Below are positions 52,651 to 61,738 of a stretch of 64,000 nt of DNA, in pieces. The notes under the pieces are model-generated. The model was not told the origin of the DNA, did not search any database, and worked only from the letters and a program-made list of their open reading frames with translations. Position numbers and translations under genes: made by a program. Origin of the DNA: Thermofontimicrobium_A sp034505795 (GTDB taxonomy: Bacteria > Zhuqueibacterota > Zhuqueibacteria > Thermofontimicrobiales > Thermofontimicrobiaceae); the NCBI GenBank assembly GCA_034505795.1, contig JAPDQM010000003.1, positions 1-64,000 of the forward strand, in the 5' to 3' direction. How positions within the stretch are numbered: position 1 is the stretch's first letter; every line of letters starts with the position of its first letter.

Positions 52651-54084
52651 GTGAAAGTTGATGATCGCAGCGTAATTGCCGAGCAGTTGATCTTCCAATT
52701 ATGGGAGCGGGGCTATTTTAGCACGATTCCCCTTACCACAATCGACGGTCGGACGGTAACTATTATTTCCACTGGCATAAAGAATGAGGATGCTGGGCCA
52801 GATTTCAAAAATATCACCATTCGGCTTGACGATACGCTATATCAGGGCGACCTGGAGATTCATCGAGCGCCGGAGGATTGGTATCAGCACAGCCATCATG
52901 CGGATGCGGCTTACAATCAAGTCATCATGCATCTGGTGATTGGGCCAATGGATGCATCGGAACCTGCTATTCGCTTGAACCGCCATCCGGTAGCCGCCCA
53001 GGTGTTTGTCGATATCCCCGAAGAGAAATTTTATGCATTATATCAGAAGTACCAATTAGATGTCCCCTCGACTTTGCCCGCACAAGTCTGTCAAATTCGT
53101 CACCAGCGCACCGCATCCAAATTAAAATTAATTGAATATTGGGGACTCCAACGACTACAGGACAAAGCAGACCGTTTTACCGAACTCCGAGAGACCTGCT
53201 CCTGGAATCAGATCTTATATGTTGGCATGATGGAAGCACTGGGCTATTCGAAAAATCAAGCACCTTTTCGTCAACTGGCTCATTTATTTCCCTTTGAAGC
53301 TGTCGCGCGGGAATTTCAACAAACACCGGCCGATGGGATGTTGGGACGGCCGCTAGGAATTTTGCTGGGATTGGCGGGTTTGCTCCCCAGTCAGGATCCA
53401 ACGTTTGATTGGCGGAAAATCAAAGACAGCGAAACACAGGAATACATTCCCCAATTGGAAGAAGCGTGGCGCGAATTCTCAAACCGGCTGGGCCTAGAGC
53501 CGATGCGCCGGGAGCAGTGGCAATTTTTTCGAATGCGACCATCGAATTTCCCCACGCGACGGCTGGCTGGCGCCTGTTTAATTTTACAGCCGTTTTTGGC
53601 AACTGGCATGCTGGAACCACTTTATCGTCTGGTGGCCAACTCTGAGCAAAATCCTCTGCAAATCATCAATGCTCTTGAAAAGCATTTTATTTGTCGTACC
53701 ACTGGCTACTGGGCTAGCCATTACCAGCTTGAAGATAATATATCACCGCTCGAAGATAGCCGTTCCGCGACACTGATTGGCCAGGAGCGCGCCCGGGAGA
53801 TTGTGATTAATGTGGTGCTGCCTGTAATTTTGGCTCATGCCAGAGAGATTGGAGTATCTAACGTGGCGGAAAAAATCTGGGACCTTTATCATCACTATCC
53901 CCGCCAATCCAATAATTCCATTGTTGTGCAAATGATCGAGACCCTTTTTACCACTGAGGAAAAGGCCCGCAAGCCTATTCAGACCTCAGCCTTGCAACAG
54001 GGCCTGCTGCATCTTTATAAGCTGTATTGTCGACGCGGGGAATGCGATCATTGTTTGGAAAAAAGTCAACCGTTTTGCCGATAA
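52651..54084 (+). CDS. DUF2851 family protein
   Basis: A 477-residue protein of the DUF2851 family, common in Bacteroidetes and relatives and of unknown function. Recognisable parts are GYFSTIPLTTIDGRTVTIIS, GIKNEDAGPDFKNITIRLDD, GDLEIHRAPEDWYQHSHHAD and the C-terminal Cys cluster YCRRGECDHC...FCR. The GTG start at 52651 is preferred because AGGAGG (52634-52639) precedes it and it fits the family's N-terminus; the ATG at 52615 would add 12 residues and has no site. The Cys cluster could bind metal. The gene is not in an obvious operon. Confidence 0.87.
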   Translation: MKVDDRSVIAEQLIFQLWERGYFSTIPLTTIDGRTVTIISTGIKNEDAGPDFKNITIRLDDTLYQGDLEIHRAPEDWYQHSHHADAAYNQVIMHLVIGPMDASEPAIRLNRHPVAAQVFVDIPEEKFYALYQKYQLDVPSTLPAQVCQIRHQRTASKLKLIEYWGLQRLQDKADRFTELRETCSWNQILYVGMMEALGYSKNQAPFRQLAHLFPFEAVAREFQQTPADGMLGRPLGILLGLAGLLPSQDPTFDWRKIKDSETQEYIPQLEEAWREFSNRLGLEPMRREQWQFFRMRPSNFPTRRLAGACLILQPFLATGMLEPLYRLVANSEQNPLQIINALEKHFICRTTGYWASHYQLEDNISPLEDSRSATLIGQERAREIVINVVLPVILAHAREIGVSNVAEKIWDLYHHYPRQSNNSIVVQMIETLFTTEEKARKPIQTSALQQGLLHLYKLYCRRGECDHCLEKSQPFCR

Positions 54085-54167
54085 TCAATGCGTTGAGCTA
54101 TGAGGATGCGATCTCATGAAATGACCTGAGAGCGCTCATACGGCCTCGGCCCTGGCCTTACAGGGGA

Positions 54168-55121
54168 TTAGATTAGCAGCCTACCGGCCTCCATAATTAT
54201 TCGGCCGTCGATGGTAATGGTCGGTGTTTTGAGAATAAGATCCAGATGCAATTTTCCTTTCAATCGCCCCCCTTCATAAGCGTGATGCCCCAGGGCAAAA
54301 TGGGCAGTACCTAACACCTTTTCATCTTCAATGGATTGCCCGGTTAGCATGGCGTGAGGATTGGTGCCAATACCAAATTCAGCGATGTTGCGACCCAGCT
54401 TGCCAAATGGTTTCAATATCTTTCGCAATTTCTCGACCTCATGGCCCCCTGTAATTTGATAAGCATACCCCTCTTTGACCTTGAGCTCGATGGAATTTTG
54501 CAGCAATCCCACGGCTGGTATGGAACCATCAACCACAATAACACCTTCAGCCCCATGCAGATCAGGGGTGATGGCAGCTTCTCCTGCGGGTAACAGGCTA
54601 AAACTGCCCGGTTCATGAACTACCCCGGTATTGGCCATCCCTCGATGTCTGGCAATAGGAATGGTCAAATCGGTACCAGCGGCGGTAAGCACCTGAATCT
54701 TATGCCCAATGGAAAATAGGTCCGCCAGGCGACGACTCTTGATCTCTATAAATTGATAATCGGTGTTGATGGCGCGCATTAATGCGTCTTCTGACATCGG
54801 CTCTAAACAGAGCACACGCGCCCCATTGTGACAAAGGTGCTTTAAGGCATTGGTATGGAGCAATGAGGTAGACGTAAATGCCACGATTGCTGACATTTGC
54901 TTGAGCAGATTTAGAATGGCAGCCGGTGGTTCGGTCCGATTCGCATGCAATGGCTGAATTTCTAACAGCGCCACTTCCGCCTTGATGCGCGGGAAAGTTT
55001 TAAATATTCTCTGGCCTAAGGTGCAAGTGGCGTGGTCGACCAGAATCAGACAGGAATCGCCAGGAACTATTTTTAAGCAATCAGCGAAAAGTTTATGGAT
55101 GGCTTTTTCTAATTTGGCCAT
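54168..55121 (-). CDS. M29-like leucyl aminopeptidase family protein
   Basis: A 317-residue metallo-aminopeptidase-like protein (COG2309-type; NicX-related). Motifs near the C-terminus: NIAEFGIGTNPHAML, LGTAHFALGHHAYEGG and KLHLDLILKTPTITIDGR, which carry the likely metal ligands (Glu, His, Asp). The N-terminus KAIHKLFADCLKIVPGDSCL matches the family. The start at ATG 55121 is favoured over a TTG at 55151, because it aligns with the usual family start. No good ribosome-binding site is seen. It may hydrolyse N-terminal residues or act on another small substrate; the relation to the next gene (PqqD-like, 71 bp away) is unclear. Confidence 0.83.
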   Translation of the reverse strand: MAKLEKAIHKLFADCLKIVPGDSCLILVDHATCTLGQRIFKTFPRIKAEVALLEIQPLHANRTEPPAAILNLLKQMSAIVAFTSTSLLHTNALKHLCHNGARVLCLEPMSEDALMRAINTDYQFIEIKSRRLADLFSIGHKIQVLTAAGTDLTIPIARHRGMANTGVVHEPGSFSLLPAGEAAITPDLHGAEGVIVVDGSIPAVGLLQNSIELKVKEGYAYQITGGHEVEKLRKILKPFGKLGRNIAEFGIGTNPHAMLTGQSIEDEKVLGTAHFALGHHAYEGGRLKGKLHLDLILKTPTITIDGRIIMEAGRLLI

Positions 55122-55222
55122 TACTGCAAACAGGTTATTTTCTTTGCCCAAAATATATGGGCGGAATCGAATTCAATCCAGAAAATTGGTTATTTGATGG
55201 ATTTATTAATCAATGGCGGATA

Positions 55223-55564
55223 TTAGCCAGAGCGAAATTCCAATAGCTGCAATCGCTGCAACCGTTGCATAAAAATGGCCACTCGCTCATCGGCCATCGC
55301 TGCGTCGGCTGGAAAATTTTCTTTAAAAAGCTTCACGATTTGTTTGACGGTCTGACTGCCGTTGCATTGCTGCCACACAAAACTGCCGAAGCGATCCAAT
55401 GCGATCCTGAAATAGGGCTTTTTCAGCTTTGGCAGCAGATATTTTACCAACAGTGGATGGCGAAATTTTGGCTGAAGCACGACAATACTACCATCGCTGA
55501 CGGTTTCAGATTGAACAGTTACTATTGGGATGAGATCGAAAAGATTTGTTGTCGATTGACTCAT
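55223..55564 (-). CDS. PqqD-like peptide chaperone family protein
   Basis: A 113-residue protein with the PqqD/RRE-like winged-helix pattern: VSDGSIVVLQPKF, KPYFRIALDRFGSFVWQQCNGSQTVKQIVKLF, and LQRLQLLEF at the end. PqqD-type proteins bind leader peptides of modified peptides (RRE) and present them to radical SAM enzymes. None of those partners is adjacent; the nearest radical SAM genes are 17 kb (amrS) and 35 kb away. Divergent PqqD-family proteins are also common in FCB genomes without a known RiPP role. No strong ribosome-binding site. Confidence 0.75.
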   Translation of the reverse strand: MSQSTTNLFDLIPIVTVQSETVSDGSIVVLQPKFRHPLLVKYLLPKLKKPYFRIALDRFGSFVWQQCNGSQTVKQIVKLFKENFPADAAMADERVAIFMQRLQRLQLLEFRSG

Positions 55565-55773
55565 GTTCTATAGCTTTTGCTGGACATCTTTTTGGCCAGA
55601 TGCCATTCGCGTAAATCGCCTTCATTCGCCTGACCATGGCTACCAGGCTTTTTCTGCATATCCCTCGCCGGGAAATTTCAGAATATGTTTTTTAGCAAAA
55701 TGAGAGCCGCCATGAAAATTAGCAGCCCCAGTACTAATCCGAATGCATGGATGTATTGTTTTGTTTGATTGCC

Positions 55774-55807
55774 ATCATCAGAGAGGCATCGCAGCCTCTC
55801 TGATGAT
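55774..55807 (-). terminator. Hairpin after the OPT transporter gene
   Basis: ATCATCAGAGAGGC (55774-55787) and GCCTCTCTGATGAT (55794-55807) form a perfect 14-bp stem with a 6-base loop, 13 bp past the transporter stop. The flank on the minus strand is not T-rich, so termination is uncertain. Confidence 0.5.
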
Positions 55808-55819
55808 ATTGAATAAGTT

Positions 55820-57883
55820 CTACATCACAGCACTGGGCGGCGCAGGTTCATCCGCTTTACCAGCATTTTTCAATGGGAATTGGATTAAAATCCAGCCAAT
55901 AAAGATGAACACCAACAAGCTGACCGAGAACGGCAACGGCAAGATTGAAAACAGCCGCGGCAGAAAATTGCCATAATCGACTTCGCCCACCGCCAGCGCA
56001 GCGAATATCAATCCCACCAGCGCCTCGCCGGCAATCAAGCCTGCCGCCAACAATATACCAGTATTTTCGATGCGGGCCTTCTGTGCGTCATTGTGCTGTC
56101 GGGCCGCGCTCATTTTTTCGACGATTCCTTTGATCAGACCACCAATAAAAATAGCAAATGTGGTCTCCAATGGCAGATACATGCCAACGCTAACCAGCAT
56201 CGGGCTTCTAACCTGCATCAGGATGAAACCAAAGCCCATGAACATCCCAACGATAATCAATGGCCAGGCCATTTCACCGCCTACAATGCCTTTGGCTAAT
56301 AAGGCCATCAAACCGGCTTGCGGCGCAGGCAATTTGGCGCTCCCAAAACCGCCCTCATACGGCGGATCGGCCAATTTCCCCTGATTGATGTCGCCCTGGT
56401 GCAAAATAAACAACGGCACAAACATGACCAGCGCCGATAGTCCGACACCGAGCAAATCCCCAACCTGCATTTTCCAGGGAGTACCACCCAGGATATGCCC
56501 AACTTTCAGATCCTGTAGCATCTCGCCAGCGACCGCAGCAGAGACACAGACGACTGCGGCCACGCCCAGCACGGCCGCCACACCAGGTTCGCCCTTCATG
56601 CCGAGAACTACCATCAGGATCGCAGCCACCAGCAGAGTAGAAATCGTGAGACCACTGATAGGATTATTGCTCGATCCGATGATGCCAACAAGGTAGCCCG
56701 AGACCGCGGCAAAGAAAAAGCCCGCGATAATCATCACGATCATTGCAACCAATGCCGCGACCACGTTTTGAGCAAAGAAATAGTAAATAAAAAAGGTGGC
56801 AATGGCAGTGAGCAAAATGCCCAACATGACCTGCTGCAGCTTTAAATCCTGCTCGGTTCGCAACACCACCTGCTCCCCGGTAGCGGCTTTTTTTACATCG
56901 CCAATGGAGCGCTTGATGCCGATGGCCAGGCTGTTGCGCATCCGGAACAGAGTATAAGCAGCACTCATCAACATGCCGCCAATGGCGATAGGTCGCACGA
57001 TACGGCTCCAGACGTTATTGGCCATGGCCACCCAGGTGGCTTCCGCTGCGCCTTCCGGCAATAGCGACGGACCAATAAAATAAGTGATAATTGGCACAAA
57101 GAGCCCCCAGGCCAACAGGCCGCCACTGAAGTTTAGCGAAGCCAGTTTGGGACCGATGATATAGCCCACGCCGATGTAGGCCGGCTTAACACCTGGAGAA
57201 CTGAGCAACAAACCGCTCTGCCCGGCAGTATTACCACTGGATAGCAGGCCGATGGTTTTTTTGGCAAAGGGGACAAAGTGCTCCCAAGTGGTTCTGAACA
57301 GATTCAACGACGCCAACGTTTGAATAAATGCACCAACGCCCATCGCGCTGAAGAGAAATTTGGCGCCGGTGCCACCCGCACGACCCGCCTTGTGAATTTC
57401 CGCAGCGGCAACCGATTCCGGGAATGGTAATTCAGCATCTTCCACCATCACCCGGCGCAGGAGCGCTACAAACATAATGCCCAACACACCGCCGACGAGC
57501 ATGATTGCGGCGGACTGCAGGTAATGGCCTGTGGTAACAAACTCTTTCCAGATGCCTGCCAGAAAAAACGCCGGGATGGTAAAAATGGCACCCGCGGCTA
57601 CCGACTCGCCAATGGAACCGACCGTACGAGCGAAGTTCTCCTCAAGAATGTTGCCCCTGACGACGCGCAGAATGGCCATGCCGATCACTGCGGCGGGATA
57701 GGTCGCAGCGATGGTCATACCGGCTTTCAATCCCAAATAAACGTTAGCCGCGCCGAGAACCACTGCCATCACCAGGCCGATCAGCAACGCACGAAGCGTA
57801 AACTCCTTCATGCTGGTGCTGGCTGGTACATAGGGTTGATAACGAGGACCTGCTGCGGAAGAACTGCTTTTGATTTCTGCCAT
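55820..57883 (-). CDS. OPT family oligopeptide transporter
   Basis: A 687-residue polytopic membrane transporter; substrate probably oligopeptides, though metal-chelate transport also occurs in the family. Typical elements are FTLRALLIGLVMAVVLGAANVYLGLKAGMT near the start (residues about 27-55), a series of about 14-16 hydrophobic segments, and glycine-rich helices (GVGYIIGPKLASLNFSGGLLAWG, GSSNNPISGLTISTLL). Length is normal. GGAGG precedes the ATG, and a sigma70 promoter lies at 57952-57980. It is transcribed divergently from ecfT. Confidence 0.92.
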   Translation of the reverse strand: MAEIKSSSSAAGPRYQPYVPASTSMKEFTLRALLIGLVMAVVLGAANVYLGLKAGMTIAATYPAAVIGMAILRVVRGNILEENFARTVGSIGESVAAGAIFTIPAFFLAGIWKEFVTTGHYLQSAAIMLVGGVLGIMFVALLRRVMVEDAELPFPESVAAAEIHKAGRAGGTGAKFLFSAMGVGAFIQTLASLNLFRTTWEHFVPFAKKTIGLLSSGNTAGQSGLLLSSPGVKPAYIGVGYIIGPKLASLNFSGGLLAWGLFVPIITYFIGPSLLPEGAAEATWVAMANNVWSRIVRPIAIGGMLMSAAYTLFRMRNSLAIGIKRSIGDVKKAATGEQVVLRTEQDLKLQQVMLGILLTAIATFFIYYFFAQNVVAALVAMIVMIIAGFFFAAVSGYLVGIIGSSNNPISGLTISTLLVAAILMVVLGMKGEPGVAAVLGVAAVVCVSAAVAGEMLQDLKVGHILGGTPWKMQVGDLLGVGLSALVMFVPLFILHQGDINQGKLADPPYEGGFGSAKLPAPQAGLMALLAKGIVGGEMAWPLIIVGMFMGFGFILMQVRSPMLVSVGMYLPLETTFAIFIGGLIKGIVEKMSAARQHNDAQKARIENTGILLAAGLIAGEALVGLIFAALAVGEVDYGNFLPRLFSILPLPFSVSLLVFIFIGWILIQFPLKNAGKADEPAPPSAVM

Positions 57884-57951
57884 GCTTCCTCCTACTCCTT
57901 AAAATCGATGTGAATAACCGTTATATAGACCCATTCGAATTAGCTTCCTGC

Positions 57952-57980
57952 AAAATAAAATAAAAACGGCAAAATGTCAA
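57952..57980 (-). promoter_or_regulatory. Sigma70-type promoter of the OPT transporter gene
   Basis: On the minus strand TTGACA (57975-57980) and TATTTT (57952-57957) are 17 bp apart; start near 57945. Confidence 0.65.
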
Positions 57981-58020
57981 GAAAAAAATAGTTCAGAGAC
58001 AATATTGCTAACCACGAGAC

Positions 58021-58049
58021 TTGCATTTACGAAAAAAAATCCGTATATT
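58021..58049 (+). promoter_or_regulatory. Sigma70-type promoter of ecfT
   Basis: TTGCAT (58021-58026) and TATATT (58044-58049) are 17 bp apart; start near 58056, 18 bases before the ATG. Confidence 0.65.
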
Positions 58050-58073
58050 CCGACCAACAATTGTTAAGGAAGC

Positions 58074-58874
58074 ATGGCCATTCTCAACGACATTACGCTG
58101 GGTCAATATTTCCCGGTTGATTCTTTTGTACATCGTCTGGACCCGCGCACCAAAATTCTGGTAATTCTGGTCGCTATGATATTGTTCGTCCTTACGAACA
58201 GCATCCTGAAACTGCTGCTTTCGCTGGTGATCATTTTTGGGTTGATCGGCATCTCGCACCTGCCGCTGATTCTGGTATTAAGAAATCTGCGACCATTTTT
58301 ATGGCTGATTTTATTGACGATTGGGCTGCATCTTTTTTTAACTGATCAAGACGTCAAAATAGTCGCCATTCCCTGGATCGGGATCGCCGTATCAAAAACG
58401 GGTTTGCTCAATGGCGCACTTTATTCTGCTCGGTTGGTGATTTTGATTCTTCTGGCCACAATTTTGACCCTGACCACGTCACCCATGGAGATTACCGATG
58501 CGCTGGATCGTTTTTTAAGGCCATTACAAAAATGCGGCGTGGCAACACATGACATCACCATGATGATGACGCTGTCATTGCGCTTTATTCCGACCTTAAT
58601 CGAGGAGGCTGATAAGATCCAGAAGGCGCAGATTTCCCGCGGGGCAACGTTTGAGGGAAACTTCATTCGACGGATAAAAAGTGTGATCCCGCTAATACTG
58701 CCGCTATTCATATCGGTATTTCGCAGAGCAGATGAACTGGCGCTGGCGATGGATGCGCGCTGCTATAACGGGGGGCCGGGAAGGACCAGTTTCCAATCGC
58801 TCGCGTTTGAACGCAATGACTATTATTTCATGGCCGCTGCCCTGTGCCTGATGATCTTGTTCGTTATTTTTTAG
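58074..58874 (+). CDS. ecfT: Energy-coupling factor transporter transmembrane protein EcfT
   Basis: A 266-residue membrane component that links the ATPases to the substrate-binding S component in ECF vitamin or metal transporters. N-terminus LGQYFPVDSFVHRLDPRTKIL matches the family; the coupling helices contain the conserved Ala-Arg-x motifs KAQISRGATFEG and MDARCYNGG. Five to six hydrophobic segments. Neither EcfA ATPases nor an S component lies in the window. TAAGGA precedes the ATG; a clear promoter is upstream. Confidence 0.9.
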   Translation: MAILNDITLGQYFPVDSFVHRLDPRTKILVILVAMILFVLTNSILKLLLSLVIIFGLIGISHLPLILVLRNLRPFLWLILLTIGLHLFLTDQDVKIVAIPWIGIAVSKTGLLNGALYSARLVILILLATILTLTTSPMEITDALDRFLRPLQKCGVATHDITMMMTLSLRFIPTLIEEADKIQKAQISRGATFEGNFIRRIKSVIPLILPLFISVFRRADELALAMDARCYNGGPGRTSFQSLAFERNDYYFMAAALCLMILFVIF

Positions 58875-58880
58875 CAATCA

Positions 58881-59011
58881 ATGAATGCACTCTAAAAGCC
58901 GCCAATTCTGCCAATTTTGCTGATTCCGCTAATTTGAAATTCTATAAAATCAATTAGCGAAATTATTCCGCCAGTTGGCAGACGGTCAAAGCCTTGTTAG
59001 AGTGGAATCAT
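58881..59011. mobile_element. MITE-like element, copy B (131 bp)
   Basis: Left end ATGAATGCACTCTAAAAGCC (58881-58900); right end AGCCTTGTTAGAGTGGAATC (58990-59009), whose complement reads GATTCCACTCTAACAAGGCT. They form imperfect terminal inverted repeats. Interior core TTCCGCCAGTTGGCAGACGG (58966-58985). It shares ends and core with copy A at 48819-48900 but has about 50 extra bases inside. Confidence 0.6.
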
Positions 59012-59027
59012 CAATATAACTTGAAAC

Positions 59028-59762
59028 ATGCGAAATATCAAATTGGTGCTCGAATACGACGGTACTGATTTTCACGGCTGGCAATATCAACCCAACTTGC
59101 GTACGGTTCAGGGAGATTTGCAGGATGTCCTGACGAAAATTTTTGGTAGCGAGATAGTGGTCATTGGCGCCGGGCGAACGGATGCTGGTGTCCACGCCCG
59201 AGGACAGGTAGCCAATTTCAAGCTCGATCATCCGATGCCGCCAGCTAAAATCATGGCCGCGTTGAATGGCAATCTCGCGCGGGATGTTCGAATTATGGCG
59301 GTCAAGGAGGTACCACTCGAGTTTCACGCCCGGTTCGATGCCATTCGTCGGCATTATAGCTACACCATTGCCCGGCAGGAGCGGGCCATCAATCGCTTTT
59401 ATTGCTGGACCTATCGCTCGCCGCTAGATGTTGCCCGAATGCAGGAAGCCTCAAATCATCTGTTAGGGGATCACGATTTTCGGGCCTTTTGCCGGATGGA
59501 CGATCCGCAAGAGGGGCATATTTGCTGTATTGAAAAGATTCAATGGGAACAATTTGCAAATGCATTGATTTTAAATATCGTCGCCAATCGTTTCTTGCAC
59601 CACATGGTGCGAATTATTGTTGGTACGATGCTCAATGTGGGCCGGGGATTTACTACCGTGGCAGAAATTCCCGGGATTCTTGAATCGCACGATCGAAACA
59701 AAGCCGGCCCCACGGTGCCGGCAAAGGGCTTGTGTCTGGAAAAAATTGATTACGCATATTGA
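59028..59762 (+). CDS. truA: tRNA pseudouridine(38-40) synthase TruA
   Basis: A 244-residue enzyme that isomerises uridines 38-40 in the anticodon arm of tRNAs. Motifs: LEYDGTDFHGWQYQPNLRTV (about 6-25), catalytic Asp in GAGRTDAGVHARGQVANF (about 45-62), and FLHHMVRIIVGTMLNVGRG (about 188-206). Length is normal. Only a weak ribosome-binding site. It lies 16 bp after the MITE-like element and 19 bp before the transaldolase gene. Confidence 0.94.
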   Translation: MRNIKLVLEYDGTDFHGWQYQPNLRTVQGDLQDVLTKIFGSEIVVIGAGRTDAGVHARGQVANFKLDHPMPPAKIMAALNGNLARDVRIMAVKEVPLEFHARFDAIRRHYSYTIARQERAINRFYCWTYRSPLDVARMQEASNHLLGDHDFRAFCRMDDPQEGHICCIEKIQWEQFANALILNIVANRFLHHMVRIIVGTMLNVGRGFTTVAEIPGILESHDRNKAGPTVPAKGLCLEKIDYAY

Positions 59763-59781
59763 AACTAAACCGGAGGTTGCG

Positions 59782-60429
59782 ATGAAGTTCTTTATTGATA
59801 CGGCAGATATTCAGGAAATCAAGCAAGCCGCAGAGCTGGGGGTTTTGGATGGTGTGACCACAAATCCATCCTTGATTTCAAAAGTACCTGGCAAATTTGA
59901 AGATATTCTGCGCTCGATTTGTGAGGTGGTTCATGGCCCCGTCAGTGCTGAAGTCGTCAGCCTGGATGCGCCGGGGATGATTCGCGAAGGCCGCGAATTG
60001 GCCAAAATTCATCCGAATATTGTGATCAAAATTCCCATCACTCGGGAGGGGCTGAAGGCCATTAAACAACTGGAAGCTGAAGGCATTCGGGTGAACGTCA
60101 CGCTGATTTTTAGCCCATCGCAAGCATTGCTGGCGGCCAAAGCTGGCGCCAGTTTCGTCAGTCCTTTCGTGGGCCGAATTGATGATATCAGCGATTGGGG
60201 AATGGATCTGGTACGCGACATTGCAACCATTTTCAAAAACTACGATTTTAAGACGGAAATCATTGTGGCCAGCATTCGGAATCCAGTGCATGTTGTAGAA
60301 GCAGCTTTAGCCGGTGCGCATATTGCGACCATTCCATTCAAGGTTATCGAGCAGTTGGTAAAACATCCTCTCACCGATATTGGTATCCAAAATTTTTTGA
60401 AAGACTGGGAAAAGGTTAAGAATCGTTAG
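59782..60429 (+). CDS. tal: Small transaldolase/fructose-6-phosphate aldolase family (MipB/TalC) enzyme
   Basis: A 215-residue single-domain aldolase of the short transaldolase type. The Schiff-base Lys lies in NIVIKIPIT (about 83). Other motifs: FFIDTADIQEIKQAAELGVLDGVTTNPSLI at the start, VNVTLIFSPSQALLAAKAGA and SPFVGRIDDI. It should interconvert sugar phosphates in the pentose phosphate pathway; transaldolase versus fructose-6-phosphate aldolase activity cannot be separated by eye. The start at ATG 59782 follows CGGAGG; the longer open frame overlaps truA and is rejected. Confidence 0.93.
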   Translation: MKFFIDTADIQEIKQAAELGVLDGVTTNPSLISKVPGKFEDILRSICEVVHGPVSAEVVSLDAPGMIREGRELAKIHPNIVIKIPITREGLKAIKQLEAEGIRVNVTLIFSPSQALLAAKAGASFVSPFVGRIDDISDWGMDLVRDIATIFKNYDFKTEIIVASIRNPVHVVEAALAGAHIATIPFKVIEQLVKHPLTDIGIQNFLKDWEKVKNR

Positions 60430-60523
60430 CATTGGGTCCAGACAATCACATAATGGTGGCAACAGATGCCGCTATTCGGAGACTCCAGCAATCGGATGAA
60501 ATGTTTGATGAGGATTTTGATTT

Positions 60524-61729
60524 ATGAGAAAATTCCTATCATATTTCTTTGTCTTTGTCGTTGGAACGTCGGTGGGCATCCTCATCTGGTCGTATTGGTT
60601 GGATCGAGTCCGGGAACCAATTTTTTACAGCACCAGCTTGCCATCCGCCGGTCCGGTCAAGGGGGCTAACCCGTCAGTAGCCATGCGTCAGGTAAACAGC
60701 CAGCAATTGGCTAACTCGCGCCAGACCGTGATCACGGAAGCGGTTAAAGCGGTCAGTCCAGCAGTGGTGGGAATCAATGTGCTTCAGATCAAAGAATCTC
60801 GCTCACCGGAATGGGTTTATGATGATGACTTTTTCCGTTTTTTCTTCCCGGAACAGCGGCAACAGGTGAAAGGTCTGGGCTCCGGCTTTATCATTTCCAC
60901 TGATGGTTATATTGTCACCAATGAGCATGTGGTGAACCGTGCTACAGAAATCATGGTCACCCTTCCCAATGGCAAAAAATATAATGCGCAATTGGTGGCC
61001 AGCGATTATATTTCGGATATTGCTTTGCTGAAGATCAATACCAAAGAGTCATTGCCGTACGCTATTTTGGGGGATTCTGATGATTTGATCATTGGCGAAT
61101 GGGCGATTGCTATTGGCAATCCCTTTGGCTTGTTTGATATGGGTCAGCCTTCAGTGTCGCAGGGTATTATCAGCGCTACCGATCGGGATTTTGGACGACA
61201 AAACGACAGCCGTGTGTACAAGGATATGATTCAGACCGATGCGGCAATCAATGCGGGCAATAGCGGTGGGCCATTGGTGAATAGCCTGGGTGAGGTCATC
61301 GGAATCAATGCCTTTATCTATTCCGGCAGTGAGAACAACGCCACCAATATCGGCCTGGGCTTTGCCATCCCCATTAACCGCGCTAAAAAAATAATTAGCG
61401 AATTGCGGCAATATGGTGGAGTCAATCGGCGTTTCTGGACCGGCCTAGAAGTGGAAAACTTGAATTACTCGCTGGCTCGGTACCTGGGCTTAAATAGCAC
61501 CAAAGGAGTGATCATTTCAAATATCGAATCCCGCAGCCCAGCCGCTCGAGCGCAGTTGCAAGTGGGTGATGTGATCGTTAGCATCGACGATCATGAAATT
61601 CAGAATACTCGCGACATCTGGCGCGTTATTGAAGACACGGATGCCAAAGGTGGCGATGTGCTGATGCTAAAGGTGATACGCAGAGGCAGATATTTAAATA
61701 TCCCGCTCCAATTAGAAGAACTCAAATGA
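60524..61729 (+). CDS. HtrA/DegP-type serine protease with PDZ domain, membrane-anchored
   Basis: A 401-residue periplasmic quality-control protease. An N-terminal hydrophobic segment (about 4-24) anchors or exports it. The trypsin-like domain has the complete triad: His135 in IVTNEHVVNRA, Asp165 in YISDIALLKI and Ser247 in NAGNSGGPLVN. One PDZ domain covers about 310-395 (ESRSPAARAQLQVGDVIVSI). GAGG precedes the ATG by ten bases. It is followed after 9 bp by purB. It is the catalytically intact counterpart of the HtrA-like pseudoprotease at 30390. Confidence 0.93.
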   Translation: MRKFLSYFFVFVVGTSVGILIWSYWLDRVREPIFYSTSLPSAGPVKGANPSVAMRQVNSQQLANSRQTVITEAVKAVSPAVVGINVLQIKESRSPEWVYDDDFFRFFFPEQRQQVKGLGSGFIISTDGYIVTNEHVVNRATEIMVTLPNGKKYNAQLVASDYISDIALLKINTKESLPYAILGDSDDLIIGEWAIAIGNPFGLFDMGQPSVSQGIISATDRDFGRQNDSRVYKDMIQTDAAINAGNSGGPLVNSLGEVIGINAFIYSGSENNATNIGLGFAIPINRAKKIISELRQYGGVNRRFWTGLEVENLNYSLARYLGLNSTKGVIISNIESRSPAARAQLQVGDVIVSIDDHEIQNTRDIWRVIEDTDAKGGDVLMLKVIRRGRYLNIPLQLEELK

Positions 61730-61738
61730 GGCTTAATC

